From CAZTLI01 sp964614375 (GTDB lineage: Bacteria > Chloroflexota > Anaerolineae > Aggregatilineales > Phototrophicaceae), in contig CAZTLI010000018.1 of NCBI GenBank assembly GCA_964614375.1, positions 1-25,407 on the forward strand: a stretch of DNA of 25,407 bases, read 5' to 3'. Made by a program: the position numbers and the translations under genes. The notes under the pieces are model-generated. The model ran no database searches and had not been told where the DNA came from. It saw only the letters and a list, made by a program, of their open reading frames with translations. Shown piece after piece: positions 15,922 through 23,847 of this stretch (position 1 is the first letter of the stretch; each line of letters begins with the position of its first letter).

Positions 15922-16594
15922 ATCGTGCTCTATCCCGTTCATCAGATCGCCCAGTGACTTCACGACTTCTACCTTCGGTTTGCCAGCGTTCTAAAATCGC
16001 GCGGATGTAACGCCAATTGCGCGCGTTGCTTTCGACCGCCTGTTTGATGGCATCCTGTATCCATTCGGGCGGATAATCGCGCTCGGCGTCTTTGATTTCG
16101 TCGGCGATGAGCGGCGTCAATGGCCCGATATTGGTCTCATACAGCATATAACTGTTGGGACGCTCTGGCAAAATCATCACGGGTTCGGATTCTGTGCCCG
16201 GCTGCCAATCGCCCGCCTTGATGCGCGCCACTGCATGGCGTCCGCGCGCGGTATTGACAAAATAGAGGATTTCATCGCCGCTGTCCAGCGCCACTATGAC
16301 CCGCAGCAGCGTCCCGCGTTCGACGGCTCGCAATAGGCCGTCACGCAGATGCGCTTCTGGCGTCTGGTCAGTATTGACCACTTTCAGACTAGCCATCAAT
16401 CCGGCATTGTTGACGAAATCCGTCTGGCGCAGATAGCGATAATCGCCTTCTTGCTGCTGCAAGGCCCATAAACAGAATAACGTCACTTTGAGTTCCGCCA
16501 GATGGTCGATTTTTGGCAGCAGGTCGCTGAAGAACTGCGCCGGGATTTTGGTCATCTTCGCCTTACCGGGCGGGAAGCCATCAAATGTCTGCAT
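15884..16594 (-). CDS. DnaD-domain primosomal protein
   Basis: The 236-residue protein starts three bases behind the dnaB stop (GGATAAATCATG). Residues about 16-125 look like a winged-helix DNA-binding or oligomerisation domain (ELKVTLFCLWALQQQEGDY and HLRDGLLRAVERGTLL). Residues 150-208 are a DnaD/DnaB_2 domain: LYETNIGPLTPLIADEIKDA and then NWRYIRAILERWQTEG, matching the family's YIxxIL..W signature. In Firmicutes, DnaD and DnaB (the non-helicase one) remodel origin DNA and hand it to the helicase loader. Here the neighbours are the helicase itself and a DnaC/DnaI-like loader, so the same job is likely. The end overlaps the loader gene. A gene symbol would over-claim orthology. Confidence 0.88.
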   Translation of the reverse strand: MQTFDGFPPGKAKMTKIPAQFFSDLLPKIDHLAELKVTLFCLWALQQQEGDYRYLRQTDFVNNAGLMASLKVVNTDQTPEAHLRDGLLRAVERGTLLRVIVALDSGDEILYFVNTARGRHAVARIKAGDWQPGTESEPVMILPERPNSYMLYETNIGPLTPLIADEIKDAERDYPPEWIQDAIKQAVESNARNWRYIRAILERWQTEGRSREVTGRSDERDRARYVKGKYADFIDS

Positions 16595-16597
16595 GAT

Positions 16598-17962
16598 TTA
16601 TCCTAAATCGCTCAAATCCACACGCCGTACCGCGCCGTCCATAAATTTGGTAATCGTCGGCTCGAAATACAGGGAGATAACCCCCGTCGGGCCATTGCGG
16701 TGTTTGGCGACAATAATATCAGCTTGATTGGGAAATTCCGTCGCTTCGTTGTAAATCACATCGCGATACAGGAACATCACGGCGTCCGCATCTTGCTCGA
16801 TTCCGCCACTTTCTCTCAAATCACTCAGCACCGGACGCTTGTCCTGACGTTGCTCGACAGCACGCGAGAGCTGCGCGGCGGAAAACACCGGGACATTCAA
16901 GTCACGCGCCAATTCTTTCAAGCTGCGGCTGATATAGCTGATTTCTTGCACGCGATTGTTCTTGTAGGCATCGCCGGCGTTCATCAACTGCATGTAATCG
17001 AGCATAATCATGTCGATGCCGTGCTCATGGGCGAGACGGCGCGCTTTCGTCCGCACCTGCATCGGTGACAACGCGGGTGTATCGTCTATGAAAATCGGAA
17101 AATGCCCGATGCGCCCGACCACTTCGGTGAACAAAGCGGCTTCACGCGGGTTCAACTGCGCCAGACGCAGCTTCTGCATATTGATGCCCGTTTCCATCGA
17201 AATGATACGCTGCACCATCTGCTCCACGCCCATTTCCATCGTGAAAATGGCGATCCGCCCACCAATCCGCGCCGCATTCAACGCGACTGAGAGCATGAAG
17301 GAGGTCTTACCCATCCCCGGACGACCCGCAAACACCAGCAAGTCCGATTTCTGGAAGCCGCCTAAGAGCTGGTCGAGGTCTTTAAAACCGCTGGGCAGCC
17401 CCAGCGATTCATGCTGATTCTGCATCAGGTGTTCGAGGCGGTCATAATATTCGCTAATCGCGTCCCACATGGGCACAAATTCGCGATTGAGTTGGTTTTC
17501 GGTCACACTGAATAATTTTTGCTCGGCGTCGTTGGTGACCGTCTCGATAGACAATTCTTCGTTGAGGGCCAGCGCCTTGATTTCGTCGGCAGCGATGAGC
17601 ATTTTACGGCGGATAGAGGCCCGTTCGACCAGACGCCCATAAACCTCGGCATGGGCAGAGGTCGGGGCGCTGTTAATCAGGCGGGTGATATAGGGTGGGC
17701 CGCCGATTTCGTCCAGCACGCCCAGATCGCGCAGTGCTTGCAAAACGGTTAGATAATCAATCGGGTCGCTGCGTTCGTTCAGGCGCATCAAAGCCTGCCA
17801 GATGTAATTGTGGCGCAGCAGATAAAAATCGTCGGCTTTGAGGAATGTGGCGACAGTCAGAAAAGCGCGCGGGTTGACCAGCACCGCGCCGATGACGGCT
17901 TCTTCGGCTTCCTGACTGAACGGCACCGGTTGCCCGGCGCGCAGATTGGCTTGATTTGTCAT
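16598..17962 (-). CDS. dnaB: Replicative DNA helicase DnaB
   Basis: The 454-residue protein has the DnaB N-terminal domain (PFSQEAEEAVIGAVLVNPRAF, about 14-115) that contacts primase and loader, a linker, and a RecA-type motor domain (about 180-450). Motor motifs are GRPGMGKT (213-220, Walker A), IFTMEMG with Glu243, MIMLDYMQLM (318-327, Walker B), SAAQLSRAVEQRQDKRP, DLRESGGIEQDAD and KHRNGPTG with Arg422 as arginine finger. Length and motif order are normal. No intein is present, although this protein often carries one. It unwinds DNA at the replication fork as a hexamer. It heads a minus-strand operon with the DnaD-like and loader genes, three bases ahead of the next start. A TATACT-type -10 is seen upstream. 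Confidence 0.97.
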   Translation of the reverse strand: MTNQANLRAGQPVPFSQEAEEAVIGAVLVNPRAFLTVATFLKADDFYLLRHNYIWQALMRLNERSDPIDYLTVLQALRDLGVLDEIGGPPYITRLINSAPTSAHAEVYGRLVERASIRRKMLIAADEIKALALNEELSIETVTNDAEQKLFSVTENQLNREFVPMWDAISEYYDRLEHLMQNQHESLGLPSGFKDLDQLLGGFQKSDLLVFAGRPGMGKTSFMLSVALNAARIGGRIAIFTMEMGVEQMVQRIISMETGINMQKLRLAQLNPREAALFTEVVGRIGHFPIFIDDTPALSPMQVRTKARRLAHEHGIDMIMLDYMQLMNAGDAYKNNRVQEISYISRSLKELARDLNVPVFSAAQLSRAVEQRQDKRPVLSDLRESGGIEQDADAVMFLYRDVIYNEATEFPNQADIIVAKHRNGPTGVISLYFEPTITKFMDGAVRRVDLSDLG

Positions 17963-17993
17963 GGTCTCGCTATCATTACATGCGTGTGTGTTT

Positions 17994-17999
17994 AGTATA
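17994..17999 (-). promoter_or_regulatory. Possible -10 of the dnaB operon
   Basis: TATACT is read on the minus strand, 31-37 bases upstream of the dnaB ATG. No clear -35 hexamer is seen about 17 bases further upstream, so this is a weak call. Confidence 0.35.
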
Positions 18000-18136
18000 G
18001 CGGCAGACTGCGTTTAGTGCGCTGTCGTTGTGTATGGATTTGGGCGAAACAATCACCATACAGCGTTCTCTATCCTACCACCGATGGGCGCAATCGTTTA
18101 GGCTACAATGGTACTGATAGGCAAATTCATCACTAC

Positions 18137-18171
18137 ACAAAAAACGCGCCTGCCATAACGGTCAAGCGCGT
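18137..18171 (-). terminator. Rho-independent terminator behind the DUF151 gene
   Basis: ACGCGC (18144-18149) pairs with GCGCGT (18166-18171). On the minus strand the stem is followed by TTTTTTG. It is about 30 bases behind the stop of the bifunctional nuclease gene. Confidence 0.65.
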
Positions 18172-18199
18172 GTCACTGTATGGATTGCCAAGCGGGGGA

Positions 18200-18736
18200 T
18201 TAATCCTCGCTGTCGTCGAAGTCTTCAAAATCGAGTGTATTGACGAAATCGGCCCAGGCGCTCAATTTGCCTTCATCAACCGGGGCTTCGCGGGTTTCTG
18301 GTTCATCTTCCACATCGGTATCGTATTGGATGTCGCGTTCGGGTTTCGTGCCCGCGTCGTCCATCACATGATCGGCGACGAACATCGGCGCTTTCTCGCG
18401 CACCGCCAGCGCAATCGCATCGCTCGGACGCGAATCGACCTCGATTTGTTTGCCATCGATTTCAATCAAAAGACGAGCATAATAGGTATCTTTGCGTAAG
18501 TCGTTGATGAGGACATTTACCAGCCGCCCACCCAGATCATGGATGATGTTCTTCAGCAAATCATGAGTCAGTGGGCGCGGTTTAGGCACATTTTGCAATT
18601 CCATCGTGATGGCGTCAGCCTCGGCAGTGCCGATCCAGATGGCTAAATAGCGTTCTGTCACAGAATCTTTCAGTACCACCACCCGGTGCGGCGATGTTAA
18701 ACTCACTCGGATGCTATCAATGATTACCTCTATCAT
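18200..18736 (-). CDS. Bifunctional nuclease family protein (DUF151)
   Basis: The 178-residue protein starts at ATG 18736 (MIEVIIDSIRVS). The first 130 residues follow the DUF151/BFN pattern: VVVLKDSVTERYLAIWIGTA, EADAITMELQNV, RPLTHDLLKNIIHDLGGRL, TYYARLLIE and EVDSRPSDAIALAVREKAPM. Plant members of the family have been reported to have RNase and DNase activity; in bacteria the role is uncertain and some structures suggest a sensor or binding protein. The last 45 residues are acidic and probably disordered (ending FEDFDDSED). It is cytoplasmic and lies alone between a terminator and a palindrome-rich leader. The function is inferred only from the family. Confidence 0.93.
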   Translation of the reverse strand: MIEVIIDSIRVSLTSPHRVVVLKDSVTERYLAIWIGTAEADAITMELQNVPKPRPLTHDLLKNIIHDLGGRLVNVLINDLRKDTYYARLLIEIDGKQIEVDSRPSDAIALAVREKAPMFVADHVMDDAGTKPERDIQYDTDVEDEPETREAPVDEGKLSAWADFVNTLDFEDFDDSED

Positions 18737-18947
18737 GGTCTTTTCGCTTCGTCTCTTCTAATCATGACCTGTTAGATTATGCAACACAGCCCACTGAAGA
18801 TTGGTTATGTATCAACCAATGTACCATAGTTTATCATAGATGACCACAACCACAGTTGTGTTGGTCATCTACACTAATCATACACCGAGCTTAGTGCAAA
18901 TCAACAGATGCGGGCAGATTTTCTATATACTTTAAACAAAATGCAGG

Positions 18948-19206
18948 ACTTACGCGGTTGAGGTATCGGGCAGAGGGGGTATGCGCTTTGACTGTATGAC
19001 GATGATTGTATGTCCAGCGCCAGACGAAATCTGGCTGCCACCGCGCCGCATCGACTGGAATGGACAAATTTTTGGGGGTGTAAAAGCACGCGCATTGGGG
19101 CTGTTTTGTCATCTTCAGATGACGTGTCTTTCGGGCAGCCGCACGTTTATGCACGTTAAGTATGTAATCAGGTCATCGGACACGGCGCTGCTGTCTCCGC
19201 GTAAGT
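18948..19206. repeat. Possible MITE-like remnant with 10-bp inverted ends
   Basis: ACTTACGCGG at 18948-18957 is the exact reverse complement of CCGCGTAAGT at 19197-19206. The left end reads GCAGGACTTACGCGG, which resembles the AGGACTTACGC ends of dispersed repeats known in several bacterial phyla. No target-site duplication is evident, so chance pairing cannot be excluded. Confidence 0.3.
19053..19141. repeat. Dispersed repeat, second copy
   Basis: Resembles 4930-5014. Both start GACTG(g)AA.TGGACAA and end with CTTCAGATGACGTG, two bases, and TTTCGGGCAGCCG; the 14- and 13-base blocks are identical in the two copies. Both copies lie in gene-free DNA and in the same orientation. Confidence 0.6.
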
Positions 19207-19408
19207 GTTCACGCAGCCCTCAGATTTTGCCTGTACCCATTGCAAACCCCTCCCCGAATTCGAGGTCTTGCAGAGCAAGGGGGACTTTCAGAACGCTTGT
19301 GACCCGTTCTGCCGGGCCGGGGATGGGGGTTTATCGGCAGACGTATGGACAGGTGAATACTTACTCTCTTGCCCGCAGGTGCTGACATGCCGATTGCTCA
19401 CACCGGGA

Positions 19409-19789
19409 TTAGGTATGCGCGTTCAGCATTTCATAGCCTTCTTCCAGGGTGCGCGCCAGCAGAATCTTACGCGCGTTCGACGAGGGATTGAACATTTCGC
19501 TAAAAACTTCGAGAAAACTCTTGAGATAACCCGATGCGCCGACCACGACCATCACGGTTGCATTGGCGTGGGGTGCGGTGAGCATATTGCTGACGTGCGA
19601 CGTTGACCCCGTAGGCAGAAACATCGACCTGCTCATATCCACAAGGATTTTGACCGGATGGCTGACGCTGTTGAGCATGGCCTGTGTGCGGTCTACAGCA
19701 TCATATAAATCAGGCCAAATCCACCGTTCTGGATAATACACACGAAGAATGGTCTTTTCTTCATTATCCCACTGTACCGTAATTTCCAT
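19409..19789 (-). CDS. Small STAS/SpoIIAA-like protein
   Basis: ATG 19789 (MEITVQWDNEEKTILRVYYP) is preferred to the frame opening at 19876, because the upstream part has no domain character. The 126 residues show alternating strands and helices: WIWPDLYDAVDRTQAMLNSV, then VKILVDMSRSMFLP, then ATVMVVVGASGYLKSFLEVF and ARTLEEGYEML. This is the SpoIIAA-like/STAS-like pattern often seen as short stand-alone proteins near signalling genes in Chloroflexota. The serine of DMSRS lies roughly where anti-sigma antagonists are phosphorylated, but I cannot confirm the homology. It is cytoplasmic with no membrane segment. A 12-bp palindrome overlaps its ribosome-binding region. Confidence 0.75.
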   Translation of the reverse strand: MEITVQWDNEEKTILRVYYPERWIWPDLYDAVDRTQAMLNSVSHPVKILVDMSRSMFLPTGSTSHVSNMLTAPHANATVMVVVGASGYLKSFLEVFSEMFNPSSNARKILLARTLEEGYEMLNAHT

Positions 19790-20451
19790 GTCGCTAACTC
19801 GAGTTATCTTGTGGATGATTGGGTTGATTGCTGCTGCCGCACTGCATTGTGGTTGATTGTACCGTAATTTAGCCAATACGCATTAGTATTACATTATTGT
19901 AATCTTGTTGATTAGAAATCGCCCATCAGCGACAGGCGCGCCGGGCAAACGAACGTCTAGCCCTATCCGACTATAGAGCCGTCGGCTTGAAGATGATAGA
20001 CTAAAAACAGATGACCAATAGATTCCGCAACTTTTCTGAAAATCAGCCTGCGTTGAATGCGTGTCAGGTAGGGATGCGCCGCTGTGCTCAGCCGTTAAGT
20101 CATGAAAAAGGGTGTCCGCTTGCCCTTACCCTTAACATCCTTTGCGGTTCAATTGTCGTTTAGCCAGCGGCTATTTTCATGCAATTGTGGTGGCGCAGCT
20201 ATGCCGTGTTTAGCTTTTCTGAAAAAATCGTGAACGCCCTAAACAGAGGTGGCGTAGGTGCCGATTTTGACGTACACTTGAGTTATCAACAAACATTGAC
20301 AAAGCTCTCAATTTACAAACACATGAGGCAGATTTGTTGAATCTTAATTCAAAAAGCGCGAAACGGCTTTAACTTGAAGCGAGACTCGCAGTATAATTTA
20401 GTGAGCTTTGCTTTAATTCATTCATGAAGTAGATGCAACAGGAAAACGCTT
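19790..20451. other. Divergent intergenic region, AT-richer, with promoter of the roadblock gene
   Basis: No gene is seen in about 660 bases. TAACTCGAGTTA (19795-19806) is a perfect palindrome directly upstream of the STAS-like ATG. A GTAGGGATGCGCCGCTGTG piece at 20069-20087 resembles the GTAGGG repeats. GTTAAG (20094) and CTTAAC (20133) bracket AAGGG/CCCTT and could fold as a stem. A TTTAAC/TATAAT promoter lies at the right end. An AT-rich patch with TTGACA is at 20295-20300. Confidence 0.5.
20368..20397 (+). promoter_or_regulatory. Promoter of the pseudo-receiver/roadblock gene
   Basis: TTTAAC (20368-20373) and a perfect TATAAT (20392-20397) are spaced by 18 bases, 55 bases upstream of the ATG at 20452. 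A small GCGAG-ACT-CGC repeat lies between them. Confidence 0.6.
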
Positions 20452-21624
20452 ATGGCCTCTTTGCCGCGTATAATCACAGTAGACCCATCTGGTAATCTAG
20501 CGCGTTTCGTGCGTGCCGCGACGGATTTACTGGATCGCCCCGTTATCCTCTCCGACATTCCCAGTGGCGCGGGGGCATTAGAAGAAGTCAAACAGGTGGG
20601 ATGTAACCTGCTGTTCTCTTCCTGGTATGTCGATGGCGAAATTAATGGGCCGCTGCTGGCGATGCAAACCAAACAAGCGTCCGAAAAAACCGGCGTCGTG
20701 GTCTTCTCGGATGGCGATGGCCCCAGCAAACTCGACCCCGAAGAAGAAGCCGAATCGCCCTTTGTATTCCTCAGCCGTCCGGTAAAAATCGACCAATTCC
20801 TGCGCGTCCTGATTGCGGGTCTGGATGGTCAGGACATCAAAGAAGCGATGAAAGCGCCCGCCAGCGTCGGCCTGCCCATAGATTTCGGCCCTGTGCCCAC
20901 TGTGGATGTCGGTTTGGCGAAAGGGTTTGTCGATGACTTGCTGCGTGATTTAGGCGCGACGGCCATCTTCCTCACCACGCGCGAGGGCGAAGTGCTGTTG
21001 GAATGTGGCGCGGCGGGTTACCTGGATCGCGAAAAACTGACCTTCGCCCTGATGCCGACCTTTGCCGCCAATATGGATGTGAAAGAAATTGTCGGCGGGC
21101 AAGCGCGCGTGTTGCAATTTTATGATGGCGATGAGTTTGATATTTTTGTGTTATCGGTTGGCTTGCACCATTTCCTGTGTGTCCTCTTTGATGGACAGGG
21201 CGGGTCGCGTCAATTGGGCGCGGTCAAGAATTATGGGGGACGCGCCGCCGAAGACCTCGCGGCGACCATCGGCCCCGCAGCATGGGCCGTCATGCCCAAG
21301 CAGCGTGAAGCAACCCCACGCAAGAAACGGACGGAAGAAACACCCGTTGTCGAAGAAGATGCCCCACTCGTCATCGGACGCTTTGGCGGTGACGAAACGC
21401 CAGTGGAAGAAGAAATCATTCTCGAACCTGCCGGGCCGCTGCTGGAAGCTATTCCCGATGACCAATTTAATGTGGACGATATTTTCAATCAGCAAAATAT
21501 CGACGAAAGCGCCTTTGATGACCTCTTCAGTGAAGAGAATCTTGAAAGTCTGGTCGCTAAAAGCAGCAGCGGCGACAAACTCGATCTGGAAGAGGCCGAA
21601 CGATTGGGCATTATCGGCGATTAA
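20452..21624 (+). CDS. Pseudo-receiver plus roadblock/LC7-like protein
   Basis: ATG 20452 follows AGGAAAACGCTT. The 390 residues begin with a receiver-like fold (about 5-125: IITVDPSGNLARFVRAA and FVFLSRPVKIDQFLRVLIAG), but the usual phospho-acceptor aspartate is replaced (LLFSSWYVDG) and the lysine is not in its place, so it is a pseudo-receiver. Residues about 150-280 (GLAKGFVDDLLRDLGATAIF, DIFVLSVGLHHFLCVLFDG) resemble roadblock/LC7 (MglB-type) domains that bind small GTPases. The C-terminal 100 residues are acidic and disordered. It lies 170-200 bases ahead of the Ser/Thr kinase gene, which has its own promoter and is preceded by a terminator. Roles in polarity or kinase signalling are inferred. 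Confidence 0.75.
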   Translation: MASLPRIITVDPSGNLARFVRAATDLLDRPVILSDIPSGAGALEEVKQVGCNLLFSSWYVDGEINGPLLAMQTKQASEKTGVVVFSDGDGPSKLDPEEEAESPFVFLSRPVKIDQFLRVLIAGLDGQDIKEAMKAPASVGLPIDFGPVPTVDVGLAKGFVDDLLRDLGATAIFLTTREGEVLLECGAAGYLDREKLTFALMPTFAANMDVKEIVGGQARVLQFYDGDEFDIFVLSVGLHHFLCVLFDGQGGSRQLGAVKNYGGRAAEDLAATIGPAAWAVMPKQREATPRKKRTEETPVVEEDAPLVIGRFGGDETPVEEEIILEPAGPLLEAIPDDQFNVDDIFNQQNIDESAFDDLFSEENLESLVAKSSSGDKLDLEEAERLGIIGD

Positions 21625-21647
21625 ACCACCCCTATTTGCATTTGATA

Positions 21648-21677
21648 CGGCTGGAATGACCCATCCAGCCGTTTTTT
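21648..21677 (+). terminator. Rho-independent terminator
   Basis: CGGCTGGA (21648-21655) pairs perfectly with TCCAGCCG (21664-21671) around eight bases and is followed by TTTTTTG. It lies 24 bases behind the stop of the roadblock-like gene. Confidence 0.9.
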
Positions 21678-21702
21678 GTTGCAAAAAATTCAGAATTTCT
21701 AT

Positions 21703-21731
21703 TTGACCTCCTGTGGGTTAAAGGGCACAAT
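21703..21731 (+). promoter_or_regulatory. Promoter of the Ser/Thr kinase gene
   Basis: TTGACC (21703-21708) and CACAAT (21726-21731) are spaced by exactly 17 bases. With the terminator directly upstream, this gives the kinase gene its own transcription start. Confidence 0.6.
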
Positions 21732-21821
21732 TTAGCCAGACGCAAGGGTTGATTGGTAAAAATGGGTGTATGGTGGAGATATAGACCATAACCAGGGATG
21801 CAGCGGAAGGATGAGGACAAC

Positions 21822-23684
21822 GTGTCTTCAAAAGCATCAAAACATGATAATTTAATCGGGCGTAAGCTGGGCGATTATGAAATTATGGAACGGCTCGCCA
21901 GCGGGGGCATGGCCTCTATCTATATTGGGCTGGATACCAAGCTCGAACGGAAGGCCGCCGTCAAAATCCTGACTCCCGATATGACCGGCGATGATGATAC
22001 GCTGGCGATTCGCTTCGAGCGTGAAGCGCGGGCTGTCGCTGCTTTGGAACATGAAAATATCATCACCATTTACCAGTTCGGGCAGGACGAAGGTATTTAT
22101 TACCTCGCGATGAAGTATATTCAGGGCAACGACCTCGCGGTTGAACTCAAGCGACTGCGGCGCGAAGGCACAAAAATGCCGGTTGATTATGCGTTGAATA
22201 TATTAGGACAGGTGGCTGCCGCCCTCGACCATGCCCATGCCCATGGCATCATTCACCGCGATGTGAAGCCGTCCAACATTTTGCTGGAAAACAACGGCAA
22301 AGCGACCCTGACCGATTTTGGTCTGGTGCTGCGTTCGACTGCCGATACGACATTGGGTACGGCCTTTGGCACGCCGCGCTACATTTCACCCGAACAGGCG
22401 ATGGCGTCTGAACGAGCGGTCTCGCAGAGTGACACGTATTCGCTGGCGGTCATCGTCTTTGAGATTTTAACGGGCGAGGTGATGTTCAAAGGCGCGACGC
22501 CGATGGAAATCGCCATCAGCCATATCAACGAACCGCCGCCCAAACCGCGCTCGATTAATCCCGATATTCCGCAGCGTGTGGAAGATGAACTGCTGCGGGC
22601 GCTGGATAAAATCCCGGAAAATCGGCATAACACCGCGACGGAACTCATTTCCGCCATTAAGCAGTCCTATAATCTAGCTGCGCCGGATGCCGTGCTGGCC
22701 GATAAAACCGATGCCGAACTGCCAACACCCATCAAACGTGCCGATAAAACCCCCGCTTTTGGCAAAGACGAGATGGAAGAGGCTGTTGCCGCGCATGTAG
22801 ACCGGGTGGAATCGGCCAGGGCCAAAGGCGTCGCGGATAATGTCGTCGTCAGCCCCTTGAAGGCGGGCGATCATACCGCGACGATTGCCCTGCGTGAACG
22901 CCCACGACGCGGCGTCATTGCCCGTTTAACCCGCGCCTTGTTCCATTGGGCCATACTCCTGTTTATTATCGCGGCATTGGGTCTGGTGGTTGTGGCGACC
23001 AATCCCGGCCTGCTTGATTCGTTTTTGCCCGCCAGCGCGCCCACGACCAATGGGGCGGGTATCGTGGTCGTGGCTGAGACGCCTACCGACGCCCCCACCG
23101 CGACGACCGCGCCGACCGACCTGCCGACGGATGTCCCAACCGCTGTCCCGACAGACGCACCCACACAGAACTCCCCGGATACCGCCGTGCCGACAGACGC
23201 AGCGACGACTGTCCCGACAGACGTACCGACCGCTGCGCCAACAACCGCGCCCACCATCCCGCCGACCAGCAGTGGCGCTATCCCGGTGAATGGTATCGCC
23301 ATGACGATTGTGTATAATGCGACAGCTTTTGCCTTACGCAACGATGGTGAAGTGCCGGTTGACCTGACGACACTGGTCATTGAGCGCGGCACGACCCGTC
23401 TCAGCGGCAGCCAAATCACGGGCAGTCGTTTGCAAGCGGATGAATGTGTGGTGATGCTGCTGCAACAGCAAAATGTCTCTGTGCCCGCTGAATGGGATTG
23501 CGGCGACAGTACCCGCACCCAAATTTCTGTGCCGGATGTGCAGTCGATGTTCTGGCGGACAGTGGGTGATGAAACGACCTTCCATGTCCTTAGCGGCGCG
23601 GATGAAATTGTCGTGTGTGACACGGTGGGACGCGGCGCAGCACCCACGACCTGCGCGTTCCGTTGGGCAATACCCGGCAGTTAA
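21822..23684 (+). CDS. Transmembrane serine/threonine protein kinase (PknB-like) with extracytoplasmic domain
   Basis: GTG 21822 is chosen because GGATGAGGA ends five bases before it; ATG 21798 is an alternative with eight more residues. The 620-residue protein has a kinase domain (about 18-280) with G-loop LASGGMASIYIG, Lys48 in AVK, Glu68, HRDVKPSN (Asp147, Lys149, Asn152), DFG (Asp165) and SPEQ (Glu191), so it should be active. A single membrane helix (about 374-394) follows a juxtamembrane region, then a long Pro/Thr-rich linker (PTDAPTATTAPTD type) and an extracytoplasmic domain (about 480-620) with two cysteines likely paired (DEC, WDC; also VVCDTVG, TTCAF). There are no PASTA repeats. 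The ligand is unknown. Confidence 0.93.
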   Translation: MSSKASKHDNLIGRKLGDYEIMERLASGGMASIYIGLDTKLERKAAVKILTPDMTGDDDTLAIRFEREARAVAALEHENIITIYQFGQDEGIYYLAMKYIQGNDLAVELKRLRREGTKMPVDYALNILGQVAAALDHAHAHGIIHRDVKPSNILLENNGKATLTDFGLVLRSTADTTLGTAFGTPRYISPEQAMASERAVSQSDTYSLAVIVFEILTGEVMFKGATPMEIAISHINEPPPKPRSINPDIPQRVEDELLRALDKIPENRHNTATELISAIKQSYNLAAPDAVLADKTDAELPTPIKRADKTPAFGKDEMEEAVAAHVDRVESARAKGVADNVVVSPLKAGDHTATIALRERPRRGVIARLTRALFHWAILLFIIAALGLVVVATNPGLLDSFLPASAPTTNGAGIVVVAETPTDAPTATTAPTDLPTDVPTAVPTDAPTQNSPDTAVPTDAATTVPTDVPTAAPTTAPTIPPTSSGAIPVNGIAMTIVYNATAFALRNDGEVPVDLTTLVIERGTTRLSGSQITGSRLQADECVVMLLQQQNVSVPAEWDCGDSTRTQISVPDVQSMFWRTVGDETTFHVLSGADEIVVCDTVGRGAAPTTCAFRWAIPGS

Positions 23685-23834
23685 CGGCTGCGGATGCCCG
23701 CCGACAATCGTGTGAACAGCCGTTGCCGCGGGTAATGGCAGACCAGCAACGCGCTGCCATGTGCATTGGCAACGCCAACACAACGATTGCCCGATTTTCG
23801 GGCGCGCTCCTGCTCGTCTATTTCCAGATTATGG

Positions 23835-23840
23835 TACAAT
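23835..23840 (+). promoter_or_regulatory. Possible -10 for a leaderless M28 peptidase mRNA
   Basis: TACAAT ends seven bases before the ATG at 23848, with no Shine-Dalgarno in between. This geometry fits a leaderless transcript. No strong -35 hexamer is seen at 17 bases upstream. Confidence 0.4.
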
Positions 23841-23847
23841 GCCCACT

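Larger units (their letters stand above)
18737..19408. other. Intergenic region with palindromes and repeat remnants
   Basis: No supported gene is seen in about 670 bases. Upstream of the DUF151 gene lie two palindromes. One is ATTGGTT/AACCAAT at 18800-18820. The other is GATGACC...GGTCATC at 18839-18869, with an inner ACAAC/GTTGT pair. A possible MITE remnant with 10-bp ends spans 18948-19206, and it contains a copy (19053-19141) of the repeat seen at 4930-5014. The rest (19207-19400) shows decayed GC-rich sequence without coding signal. Confidence 0.55.

Noticed and set aside
18891..19154. 87-codon minus-strand frame
   Set aside because: It covers the dispersed repeat; the similar AARKxRHLK string at 4797-5045 comes from the other repeat copy, not from protein homology.
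19205..19606. 133-codon plus-strand frame
   Set aside because: Half of it is antisense to the STAS-like gene and the rest is repeat-like DNA; no ribosome site or domain.
22871..23647. 258-codon minus-strand frame opposite the kinase linker
   Set aside because: It is a low-complexity shadow (VGTSVGTVV strings) of the Pro/Thr-rich linker on the plus strand.
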